In this document: in pieces, positions 1-5,646 of the stretch
How positions within the stretch are numbered: the stretch's first letter is position 1
Layout: each line of letters starts with the position of its first letter
NCBI GenBank assembly: GCA_032250895.1
Contig: JAVVEZ010000127.1
Coordinates: 1 to 7,201 of the forward strand
Origin: JAVVEZ01 sp032250895
Lineage (GTDB): Bacteria > Pseudomonadota > Gammaproteobacteria > Pseudomonadales > Pseudohongiellaceae
Reading direction: 5' to 3'
Length of the DNA stretch: 7,201 bases
Notes under the pieces: generated by a model
Database searches by the model: none
The model's input: only the letters and a program-made list of their open reading frames with translations
What the model was told of the DNA's origin: nothing
Made by a program: the position numbers and the translations under genes

Positions 1-54
1 CAATGTATCAGGATCGGGAAGAAGCTTTTAGATGGGGTTTACTGACCGCTTACA

Positions 55-921
55 CTATTCTGACTTTAAATGCCTGTGGAAAAACTCCGCAACCTTGTCA
101 TGCAACCGCAGGTTATATTGCCAAAACGGCGCATGCCCTACTTCCGGCAGCAAATGGATTTCAATTTCTGCTCCTGCTTTTCCGTATGCTTGTGCCATTA
201 AGAGAGACTGCTCGTAGGGTACGGTGGTGTCAGCCTGGCTTGCAATCAGCAATAGTGGAGGGGAGTTTTTGCTTGTATGGGTAGTTGCAGATGCGAATTC
301 CCACAGGCTTGGGTTGCTCTTATAAGATTCTCCTAGAAAGCGCTCCATGCTTTCGGGAAAGTCAGCTAAATTTAATGGGGCTGATATACCAACAACTGCT
401 GAAAGACTACTGGACGTATTGTTAGCTTCACCATCTCCTTCAAATTCGGCCACATCGGGTGTCACGCCTGCATACACCGCCAAATAACCACCCCATGAAC
501 CGCCTATAGCCCCGATAGCATCTGGATCAAGATTGTAGGCACTCGCATTAGCGCGAAGCCAACGGATCGCCGCTTTTACATCATTTATATATGCAGGGAA
601 AACGGCTTCACTTGCGCCACGGTATTCAATACTGGCAGAGGCCAGACCTCTTCGTGCCAGTGCTGATGCCAACGGCCCTGAGGCCTCTTTCTCACCATGC
701 GCCCAGCCTCCCTCCCGAATGACTATGACCACGGGAAGTGTTTCGGATGATTGGGCGGGACGATACAAGTCAAGTTGAAGGGTGGCTTCTCCATACTGGA
801 CGAATGTCAAATCTCTTAGGATATCAATCTCAGGCGGAGTGTCAGTTGGACCAGCTTGCGCAGAAACGGCTGTATGCAGAAGACCGAGCATTAGAAAGAC
901 CAACAGTTTTTGCATAAACAT
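55..921 (-). CDS. Exported alpha/beta hydrolase (esterase/lipase-like, BD-FAE/Aes type)
   Basis: A 288-residue protein with an N-terminal signal peptide: Lys5, a hydrophobic core at about 6-19, and an Ala-Gln-Ala cleavage site at 21-23. It is probably periplasmic or secreted. The nucleophile elbow G-G-S-W-G lies at 140-144 (Ser142). The likely triad partners are Asp231 (in QADTTVP) and His263 (in VGHAPF), in the usual order for the fold, so an ester-hydrolysing role is likely; the substrate is unknown. The oxyanion-hole motif, normally His-Gly-Gly-Gly/Ala-Trp, reads Arg69-Glu-Gly-Gly-Trp73, which is unusual. The first ATG is chosen because AGGGA precedes it by 9 bases; a second ATG two codons later (913-915) is possible. 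The gene is clearly more AT-rich than everything to its right and abuts an IS-like remnant, which suggests acquisition by transfer. It stands alone, pointing away from the SDR gene. The fold is confident, the specificity is not. Confidence 0.87.
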   Translation of the reverse strand: MFMQKLLVFLMLGLLHTAVSAQAGPTDTPPEIDILRDLTFVQYGEATLQLDLYRPAQSSETLPVVIVIREGGWAHGEKEASGPLASALARRGLASASIEYRGASEAVFPAYINDVKAAIRWLRANASAYNLDPDAIGAIGGSWGGYLAVYAGVTPDVAEFEGDGEANNTSSSLSAVVGISAPLNLADFPESMERFLGESYKSNPSLWEFASATTHTSKNSPPLLLIASQADTTVPYEQSLLMAQAYGKAGAEIEIHLLPEVGHAPFWQYNLRLHDKVAEFFHRHLKSE

Positions 922-939
922 TATTGTGAATCCCTGAAG

Positions 940-960
940 TGGTCACAATAGATGTGACCA
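940..960. repeat. Perfect inverted repeat TGGTCAC-N7-GTGACCA
   Basis: The 7-base arms at 940-946 and 954-960 are exact reverse complements around a 7-base spacer. The repeat lies 19 bases upstream of the hydrolase start and inside the putative IS end. It could be an operator, part of the IS terminal structure, or a hairpin in the hydrolase leader. The left arm also overlaps a second pairing, TATTGTGA (922-929) with TCACAATA (943-950). Confidence 0.5.
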
Positions 961-962
961 AC

Positions 963-993
963 CCAGTTAAGAGATAATGATGATCTTAACTGG
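963..993. repeat. 10-bp perfect inverted repeat next to a ribosome site
   Basis: CCAGTTAAGA (963-972) and TCTTAACTGG (984-993) are perfect reverse complements separated by 11 bases. On plus-strand RNA the right arm covers the first two bases of the GGAGG ribosome site (992-996). A -10-like GATAAT lies at 973-978, across the edge of the left arm and the loop, without a convincing -35. If it is a promoter, native transcripts would lack the left arm while read-through transcripts would fold over the ribosome site. That arrangement is known in several insertion sequences as protection against outside transcription; here it is inference. Confidence 0.5.
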
Positions 994-1001
994 AGGCAGT
1001 A

Positions 1002-1052
1002 ATGACCACAAGAAAGAAGTATTCGATCCATTTGCCTGATGCGCGGGTATGA
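1002..1052 (+). pseudogene. Remnant of IS3-type transposase orfA (N-terminal codons only)
   Basis: The reading frame opens with ATG at 1002, five bases after GGAGG, and encodes 16 residues before TGA at 1050-1052. The first eight, MTTRKKYS, look like the beginning of IS3-family OrfA transposases, whose helix-turn-helix domain normally follows. Here the following residues (IHLPDARV) do not fit that family, so the match breaks at about 1025. The well-placed ribosome site shows it was once a proper gene start; as it stands it would make only a short peptide. A genuine small peptide gene is the alternative, but less likely. Confidence 0.38.
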
Positions 1053-1128
1053 CGTGGGGCAACGCGGGGATGACGCAGGGTGGCGATAGGGCGCCGGGAT
1101 GACTGTTCAGCGGCTCCCCGGGATGATG
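1042..1128 (+). repeat. Four degenerate direct repeats of a GC-rich 13-mer (CGCGGGGATGACG-like)
   Basis: Related 13-mers occur at 1042-1054, 1063-1075, 1092-1104 and 1116-1128, sharing a GG-G/T-ATGA core after a C/G-rich lead. The first two match at 12 of 13 positions; the later two are more diverged. Start-to-start spacings are 21, 29 and 24 bases, too irregular for classic iterons. They resemble the degenerate GC-rich intergenic repeats common in proteobacterial chromosomes. No function is evident. Confidence 0.45.
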
Positions 1129-1140
1129 CCTTTCCCGGGG
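1116..1140. repeat. Strong GC-rich hairpin CCCCGGGA-N9-TCCCGGGG
   Basis: A perfect 8-bp stem (1116-1123 with 1133-1140) around a 9-base loop, using the last copy of the direct repeat as its left arm. No T-run follows on either strand, so it is not a standard intrinsic terminator. It lies just upstream of the SDR promoter region and may mark a REP-like element or the edge of an insertion. Confidence 0.4.
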
Positions 1141-1158
1141 CGCTGACTGACGTATACT
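1131..1158 (+). promoter_or_regulatory. Possible weak sigma-70 promoter for the SDR gene
   Basis: TATACT at 1153-1158 is a good -10 match. The best -35 at 16-17 bases spacing is only TTTCCC (1131-1136), which is weak and lies partly in the hairpin. Transcription would start near 1165, about 40 bases before the ATG. Confidence 0.3.
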
Positions 1159-1203
1159 GTTATCCACATTTCCAGAGTTCGCTCTCTGAGCAAGGAGTAT
1201 CCA

Positions 1204-1902
1204 ATGACTGACAAGGTGTGTGCCATCATCGGCGTGGGGCCGGGCAATGGCCTGGCGTTGAGCAAACGTTTCGCCGCCGGGGGCTACCGGGTGGCGATGC
1301 TGTCCCGTGATCAGACCCGGCTGGCAGCCTATGCCCGGGACATTCCGGGCGCCAGCTCTTATTCCTGTGACGCCGGCGATGAGTCCTCGCTGACGGCGGC
1401 GCTGGCCGCCGTCAAGCGCGATCTCGGCGCTATCGACGTGCTGATCTACAACGTCGGCGTGGGTGTCTGGACCGGGTTCGAGGAGAGTAATGCCGCCGAC
1501 TTCGAGGCCTCCTGGCGCATCAACACCCTGGGCCTGTTCCATGCCGGCCAGGCAGTGGCCGCCGACATGACTGCGCGGGGCGGGGCGATTCTGATCAGTG
1601 GAGCCACCGCCTCAGTGCGCGGCGGCCCCAAGACGGCGGTCTTTGCCCCCGCCAAGGCCGCCCAGCGCAGCCTGGCGCAATCAATGGCGAAGACCCTGGG
1701 GCCGAAGGGCGTGCATGTGGCCTATGTGATCATCGACGGCGTCATCGATCTGCCCCGCACCCGTGCCATGCTGCCTGATAAACCGGATGACTTCTTCCTG
1801 AATCCGGATGATATCGCCGAGGCCTATTACCATCTGACCCAACAGGGTCGGTCGGCCTGGACCTTTGAACTTGACCTGCGGCCCTTTGGTGAAAAATGGT
1901 GA
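1204..1902 (+). CDS. Atypical short-chain dehydrogenase/reductase (SDR_c10-like, Phe for catalytic Tyr)
   Basis: A 232-residue single-domain Rossmann protein, presumably cytoplasmic. The N-terminal dinucleotide motif is G10-V-G-P-G14-N-G16-L; the usual leading Thr is Ile9. IYNVG (81-85) stands where classical SDRs have NNAG, and Asn107 fits the structural Asn. The YxxxK active-site motif reads F147-A-P-A-K151, so Lys is kept but the proton-donating Tyr is lost. The catalytic Ser position is also imperfect: Ala134 falls at the standard spacing, with Ser132 nearby. A conserved-domain subgroup of this kind (classical subgroup 10, cd05373) is known for exactly this Tyr-to-Phe change, so the substitution is probably ancestral. 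Activity and substrate are unknown; it may bind NAD(P) without ordinary reductase chemistry. AAGGAG (1192-1197) six bases before the ATG supports this start. It appears to be a single-gene unit, convergent with the mocA-like gene. Confidence 0.88.
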   Translation: MTDKVCAIIGVGPGNGLALSKRFAAGGYRVAMLSRDQTRLAAYARDIPGASSYSCDAGDESSLTAALAAVKRDLGAIDVLIYNVGVGVWTGFEESNAADFEASWRINTLGLFHAGQAVAADMTARGGAILISGATASVRGGPKTAVFAPAKAAQRSLAQSMAKTLGPKGVHVAYVIIDGVIDLPRTRAMLPDKPDDFFLNPDDIAEAYYHLTQQGRSAWTFELDLRPFGEKW

Positions 1903-1919
1903 GGGCTTCCGGGCCGCTG

Positions 1920-1979
1920 TGCTGCGACCTGAGCCTGGCCGCAGCAGGGGGGCACGCGGATTACGCGGATTGCGTGCCC
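1920..1979. terminator. Hairpins between convergent genes, possible weak bidirectional termination
   Basis: Two perfect stems fill the gap between the convergent SDR and mocA-like genes. TGCTGCG/CGCAGCA (1920-1926 with 1940-1946) has a 13-base loop. GGGCACGC/GCGTGCCC (1950-1957 with 1972-1979) has a 14-base loop that contains the mocA-like stop codon. Neither is followed by a T-run on either strand, so Rho-independent termination is doubtful; the position is the main argument. Confidence 0.25.
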
Positions 1980-2584
1980 TGGTTCGGATTCGTTGCGATG
2001 GCCAGCGCCAGTGAGTCCGGGGTATCGATATCCCGGAGCACGCCGGGATCATTGCAGACATAGTGAAAGCACAGGGCCTGATGTTTTTTCAGCAGGCCCC
2101 TGGCGCCGGTGTCACCCCTCAGCGCGGCTATGGCGCTGAAATAGCCGCGCCTGAAGCCCGCAGGGTTTCCCCACTGGTTCTTGAAAACCGGCACCACCAG
2201 ATCATGTGCCGTCAGGGCATTTTGCAGGCCGGCATAGGTCGCCGCTGTGATAAAAGGCATATCGCCCAACCCGATCAGAGCGCCCTGCCAGTCGTCGACA
2301 CAATCCATCGCCGAGGCCAGGCTGTGTCCCATACCCTGAGCGGCATTCACGGCCATATGAATCTGCCAGCCCTGGCGGGCATAGTGCTGCGCCAGCGTAT
2401 CGTCGCCGGGATGCAGCACCAGCAGTTTTTTGCTGAAGGTTTCCGGCACCCGGGACAGCGTGGTGGCCAGCAGGGTCTGACCATGGCTCAGCACGGCCTG
2501 GCGCTTGTCGCCCTGAAAACGCCGGCTGCTGCCGGCCGCCAGAATGATGATGCCGATGTCAGCGGGCGCCGTCTGCTCAGGCAT
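1961..2584 (-). CDS. mocA: MocA-like molybdenum cofactor nucleotidyltransferase
   Basis: A 207-residue cytoplasmic enzyme of the GT-A-like NTP transferase fold, probably molybdenum cofactor cytidylyltransferase, which joins CTP to molybdopterin-Mo to give the dinucleotide cofactor used by xanthine-dehydrogenase-family enzymes. Visible motifs are the N-terminal nucleotide loop LAAGSSRRF..DK (15-27), the metal-binding LGDMP (106-110), WGNPAGF (138-144), GDTGARGLL (157-165) and the C-terminal DIDTPD (185-190). The LAAG form and DIDTP ending fit MocA better than MobA, which usually has LAGG and acts with GTP. The ATG at 2582-2584 is chosen because it places the nucleotide loop close to the N-terminus and overlaps the xdhC stop by eight bases (ATGCCTGA), suggesting translational coupling. 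An in-frame ATG at 2632 would add 16 unlikely residues inside xdhC. No clear ribosome site is seen. The exact nucleotide used is inferred. Confidence 0.85.
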   Translation of the reverse strand: MPEQTAPADIGIIILAAGSSRRFQGDKRQAVLSHGQTLLATTLSRVPETFSKKLLVLHPGDDTLAQHYARQGWQIHMAVNAAQGMGHSLASAMDCVDDWQGALIGLGDMPFITAATYAGLQNALTAHDLVVPVFKNQWGNPAGFRRGYFSAIAALRGDTGARGLLKKHQALCFHYVCNDPGVLRDIDTPDSLALAIATNPNQGTQSA

Positions 2585-3536
2585 CGGCGTGCCGCCGGGC
2601 CCGCAGTTGGGTGAGTTCCGCCAGAATGGCAATGGCTATTTCCGGCGGCGTCTTGCTGCCGATATCCAGGCCCACCGGGGCATGCAGTCTGGCCAGTTGT
2701 GCGGGCGTGACATCCAGCAGCTGGAGCCGCTCCCTGCGCGCTCTCGACGTCTTTTCCGAACCCATGGCGCCAATGTAAAAGGCGTCCTCGTGCAGCACTT
2801 CCATCAGGGCCATGTCATCGATCCTGGGATCATGACAGAGCGCAATCACGGCGGTGTGCTGATCGATGATCTTGCCGCGCAGCCAGTCATCGGGCATGGC
2901 GGCGACCACTTCAACCTGCTTCACCGCTGCGTTTTCAACCAGTTCGACGCGGGGATCGCAGATGCTGACATGATAGTCCAGGGCCTGGGCCATCTCGGCC
3001 AGGTAGAAGGCAACCTGTACGGCGCCGATCAGCAGCAGTTGGAAGCTGGGCCCATAGGTATGCCGCAGGATGTTCTGGTCAAGGCTCAGCGGAACAAAGA
3101 CGGGGGCCGTTTCGAGCCGGGTCTCGCCCGTGTCGATGTTGACGCTTCGGGTCAGCAGCTCCCGGCGGCCGATGCGGGTGGCCAGTTCCTGATACAGCGC
3201 AAGCCGTGCCGGTTTGACCGGTTCCACGACGACTTCCAGGGTGCCACCGCAGGGCAGGCCCAGGCGCAGCACATCTTCCACCGCCACACCGTAGGTGATG
3301 CGCTCGGGCTTGTCTTTGGCCAGTTTGCCCTGGAAGATACTGTCGCGCAGGTCGTCTTCGACACAGCCGCCGGACAGCGAGCCACAGTATTGGCCATCTT
3401 CATTGCAGGCCAGCAGCGAACCGACCGGCCGGGGTGAGGAGCCAAAGGTTGAAATAATGGTACATAACCAGCACTGCCGCCCGGCTTCCAGCCACTGGCT
3501 GAGTTGGCTCAGCACCTGTTGGTCCATGCTGTTCAT
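2577..3536 (-). CDS. xdhC: XdhC/CoxI family molybdenum-enzyme maturation factor
   Basis: A 319-residue protein with both family domains. The N-terminal CoxI domain has GSSPRPVGS (32-40), GSLSGGCVE (52-60) and PCGGTLEVVVEP (95-106). The C-terminal Rossmann-like domain starts near 165, with CHDPRIDD (234-241), YIGAMGSEKTSRARRERL (254-271) and GLDIGSKTPPEIAIAILAE (289-307). XdhC proteins bind molybdenum cofactor and help sulfurate and insert it into xanthine-dehydrogenase-type enzymes in the cytoplasm. The glycine loop reads GAVQVA (171-176) rather than the commoner GAGHV form. The start at 3536 is preferred because GGGAA precedes it at suitable spacing; an ATG three codons later is possible. 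It is the first gene of a two-gene unit with the mocA-like gene. No molybdenum hydroxylase subunit is in the window, so its client enzyme must be elsewhere. Confidence 0.9.
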   Translation of the reverse strand: MNSMDQQVLSQLSQWLEAGRQCWLCTIISTFGSSPRPVGSLLACNEDGQYCGSLSGGCVEDDLRDSIFQGKLAKDKPERITYGVAVEDVLRLGLPCGGTLEVVVEPVKPARLALYQELATRIGRRELLTRSVNIDTGETRLETAPVFVPLSLDQNILRHTYGPSFQLLLIGAVQVAFYLAEMAQALDYHVSICDPRVELVENAAVKQVEVVAAMPDDWLRGKIIDQHTAVIALCHDPRIDDMALMEVLHEDAFYIGAMGSEKTSRARRERLQLLDVTPAQLARLHAPVGLDIGSKTPPEIAIAILAELTQLRARRHADA

Positions 3537-3736
3537 GAAAATTCCCGTATCGATAAAAGAGACTGATTATAAGAGTTAAGAAGGCGGCTGCCTATGTCGA
3601 TGCGCCAGGCACCATGTGATATGAAAGACACTACACGAAAGTGGACGCCGTGACAGAGAGTGTTTATTCTGCCGGTCACTGAATGCATGCTTTATACAGG
3701 ACACTACACTACTAGGGTTACCTTCGAGGCGGGTGA
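3537..3736. other. Divergent intergenic region between xdhC and the Mla-type operon
   Basis: These 200 bases separate divergently transcribed units. The xdhC side holds the TATAAT promoter. On the transporter side no convincing -35/-10 pair was found: TTATAC (3692-3697) and TACACT (3705-3710) are -10-like but lack a matching -35, so a promoter for another sigma factor or an activator-dependent one is possible. A 10-base direct repeat GACACTACAC occurs at 3627-3636 and 3700-3709. Confidence 0.5.
3566..3594 (-). promoter_or_regulatory. Sigma-70-like promoter of xdhC-mocA
   Basis: Read on the minus strand, TAGGCA (3594-3589; 4 of 6 matches to the -35 consensus) is followed after exactly 17 bases by a perfect TATAAT (3571-3566). 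Transcription would start near 3559, leaving a leader of about 23 bases that contains the ribosome site. This is the best-formed promoter in the window. Confidence 0.55.
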
Positions 3737-4870
3737 ATGACGGATGATGGCCAGAACCTGCCTTCTGTAGAAGTGGGTACCGATGAAACCGGCAAAGCTG
3801 TCGTCAGGCTGCGGGGCTCCTGGAATCTGCGCATGCTGACACCCCGCATGAAGGTGCTTCGGGCAGAATTGCGTCAGCTTGCCAAACCGGGCTTGTGCTG
3901 GGATTTGTGCCAGGTGAAGGCACTGGACAGTGCCGGCGCGCTGGTCCTGTGGGAGACCTGGGATAGCCGTTTGCCTGCTCAGCTCTTGTTACAGGACAGC
4001 CATCGCCCCCTGTTTGATATCTGGATGCATCAGCAGGCGCCGGTACCCATGGCCAGGCCTTCATGGCTGTCCCGGATGCTGGATGCCATGGCCCATGCCA
4101 GTGAGACTTCCATCGATCACCTTCAGGACGCCTTCGTGGTATTGGGGCAGTTGTTGCTGGATGGCATCGATCTGCTGTTCCATCCAGGACGAATCCCCTG
4201 GCGTGAAATTTCCTCGACCATCTACACCACGGGGGTTCGTGCCCTGCCCATTACCGGCATGGTAGGGCTGCTGATCGGCGTCGTGATCGCCTATCAGTCG
4301 GCCCTGCAGTTGCGCAATTTTGGTGGTGAAATCTTCATCATTGACATACTCAGTGTCAGCATCGCCCGGGAGATGGGGCCGATGCTGGCCGCGATCATCG
4401 TTGCCGGACGCTCCGGGTCGGCCATGAGTGCGCAACTGGGCGTCATGCGCCTGACCCAGGAACTGGATGCCATGAAGGTGCTGGGCATGTCGGTCAGTCA
4501 GCGTCTGGTGTTGCCCATGATAGTGGGGATGGCCATTACACTGCCCTTGCTGACCATCTGGACCGATGGCATGGCCATTCTCGGTGGCATGCTGGCGGCC
4601 AATGCCACCCTGGACATTCCCATCGAACAGTTCATCAACGGCATTCCGCAGGCGCTGTCCATGGTCAATCTGTGGATAGGTCTGGGCAAGGCGATGGTAT
4701 TCGGAGCCTTGATCGGCATGACAGGCGTGCATATCGGTCTGCGCATCGAGCCCAATACCCGCAGTCTCGCTGCCGGCACCACCAATGCGGTGGTGACCTC
4801 CATTACCCTGGTTCTGGTGCTGGATGCCATTTTCTCGATTGTTTTCCGCAATGTGAGTTGGGGCGCATGA
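3737..4870 (+). CDS. mlaE: Lipid ABC transporter permease, STAS-MlaE fusion
   Basis: A 377-residue inner-membrane protein of two parts. Residues 1 to about 100 form a STAS-like domain ending in A-L-D64-S-A-G-A, the position of the regulatory Ser/Thr in MlaB-type domains. Residues about 125-377 are an MlaE/YrbE permease: TGMVGLLIGVVIAYQ (173-187), E212-M-G-P, AGRSGSAMSAQLGVM (223-237), QELDAM (241-246), and closing hydrophobic segments at 316-335 and 350-370. It should form the transmembrane path of an MCE-type phospholipid transporter. In E. coli, MlaB is a separate subunit on the ATPase; here the fused domain probably does that job. Fused STAS-MlaE permeases are known. GAGG (3726-3729) seven bases before the ATG supports the start. 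Its TGA overlaps the next ATG (ATGA), so translation is likely coupled. The symbol marks the family; this need not be the orthologue of E. coli mlaE. Confidence 0.92.
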   Translation: MTDDGQNLPSVEVGTDETGKAVVRLRGSWNLRMLTPRMKVLRAELRQLAKPGLCWDLCQVKALDSAGALVLWETWDSRLPAQLLLQDSHRPLFDIWMHQQAPVPMARPSWLSRMLDAMAHASETSIDHLQDAFVVLGQLLLDGIDLLFHPGRIPWREISSTIYTTGVRALPITGMVGLLIGVVIAYQSALQLRNFGGEIFIIDILSVSIAREMGPMLAAIIVAGRSGSAMSAQLGVMRLTQELDAMKVLGMSVSQRLVLPMIVGMAITLPLLTIWTDGMAILGGMLAANATLDIPIEQFINGIPQALSMVNLWIGLGKAMVFGALIGMTGVHIGLRIEPNTRSLAAGTTNAVVTSITLVLVLDAIFSIVFRNVSWGA

Positions 4871-5646
4871 GCGAGTGCGTGGTCAACATGAAGCACATCT
4901 GGACCCGTTTCGGCGCCATGGTGGTGCACCGGGATATCAGTTTGTGCCTGTTTCGAGGCGAACGTCTGGGTCTGGTAGGCGGCTCCGGCAGTGGCAAAAC
5001 CACCTTGATGCGCGAGATGATCGGCCTGCTGGAACCCTCGCAGGGGAGTGTGGAAGTGTTTGGACGCGAGCTTCACAGCAGCAGCCGGGAGGAACAACAG
5101 GATTTGCGCAACCGCTGCGGTGTGCTGTTCCAGAATGGTGCGTTGTTCACCGATCTCACGGTCTACGACAATGTGGCCCTGCCCTTGCGTGAAATGGGCA
5201 TGCTGGAGGAAAAACTGATTCGCAGTCTGGTTTGCATGAAGTTGAGCATGGTAGGCTTGAGTGCGACGGTTACTGCGTTGAAACCAGCCGAGCTGTCGGG
5301 CGGCATGGTGAAGCGGGTCGCCCTGGCGCGGGCCCTGGCACTGGAACCCGAATTGTTGTTTCTGGATGAACCGACCTCTGGGCTCGATCCGGTCTCCGCA
5401 GAGAATTTTGTCAAGCTTTTGGATGAACTGCATCGGGATCTGAACTTCAGCATGGTCATGATTACCCACGACCTGCATACCCTGCGGGATCTTTGCGACC
5501 GGATAGCGGTGCTGGCGGACGGGCAACTTGTCGCCATCGGCCAGCTTGCGGAAGTGGCGACCTGTGAACACCCCTTTGCGCAGCAGTTCTTTCATGGTAT
5601 ACGCGCAGCCCGGGTATTGGAAACTGAGGATGAAAACCATGGGTAG
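4867..5646 (+). CDS. mlaF: Lipid ABC transporter ATP-binding protein, MlaF type
   Basis: A 259-residue ATPase on the cytoplasmic face of the inner membrane that powers the STAS-MlaE permease. All nucleotide-binding motifs are present: Walker A GGSGSGKTT (38-46), Q-loop Gln89 in LFQNGALF, signature LSGGMVKR (143-150), Walker B LLFLDE (163-168) with Glu168, D-loop SGLD (171-174) and switch His201 in ITHD. The M after LSGG and the QNGALF stretch are typical of the MlaF/MCE transporter branch rather than nutrient importers. The start overlaps the permease stop as ATGA. Upstream in-frame codons exist but lie inside the permease gene and are not used. The 3' end overlaps mlaD by eight bases. It appears intact and of normal length. 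Confidence 0.93.
   Translation: MSECVVNMKHIWTRFGAMVVHRDISLCLFRGERLGLVGGSGSGKTTLMREMIGLLEPSQGSVEVFGRELHSSSREEQQDLRNRCGVLFQNGALFTDLTVYDNVALPLREMGMLEEKLIRSLVCMKLSMVGLSATVTALKPAELSGGMVKRVALARALALEPELLFLDEPTSGLDPVSAENFVKLLDELHRDLNFSMVMITHDLHTLRDLCDRIAVLADGQLVAIGQLAEVATCEHPFAQQFFHGIRAARVLETEDENHG
5626..5630 (+). promoter_or_regulatory. Ribosome site deciding the mlaD start
   Basis: GAGGA lies eight bases before the ATG at 5639, an ideal distance. The competing ATG at 5630 overlaps this site and would have to use GGAAA (5619-5623) instead. The site lies inside the 3' end of mlaF. Confidence 0.5.

Larger units (their letters stand above)
934..1025 (+). mobile_element. Probable truncated left end of an IS3-family insertion sequence
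   Basis: About 90 bases look like the start of an insertion sequence. The segment begins with TG, as IS3-type ends do, and contains the repeat TGGTCAC/GTGACCA (940-960) and a second perfect inverted repeat (963-993). A strong ribosome site GGAGG (992-996) then leads to an ATG at 1002 whose first codons read MTTRKKYS, resembling the N-terminus of many IS3-family OrfA proteins. After about 1025 the similarity stops and the DNA becomes GC-rich. No right end and no other transposase part is in the window, so this is a remnant. The exact left boundary (934, 940 or further left) is inference, and the family assignment rests on remembered N-terminal similarity. Confidence 0.42.

Noticed and set aside
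1..54. Terminator or gene end left of the hydrolase
   Set aside because: No hairpin with a T-run and no convincing reading frame was found in these bases.
922..950. CRP-type operator (TGTGA...TCACA)
   Set aside because: The half-sites are separated by far more than the six bases CRP requires.
963..993. Integron attC site
   Set aside because: GTTAAGA and TCTTAAC are present but in the opposite order to an attC site, with only a short loop and no integrase or cassette array.
967..1542. Minus-strand open frame of 191 codons opposite the SDR and intergenic repeats
   Set aside because: Its tail is a translation of the repeat cluster and the remainder is antisense to the SDR gene; no supporting ribosome site.
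2544..3437. Plus-strand open frame of 297 codons opposite xdhC
   Set aside because: The opposite strand encodes a complete XdhC with conserved motifs; the plus-strand product resembles nothing known.
4498..5640. Long minus-strand open frame (380 codons) across mlaE/mlaF
   Set aside because: It is antisense to two genes with full family motifs, has low-complexity His/Gln-rich composition typical of shadow frames, and shows no domain.
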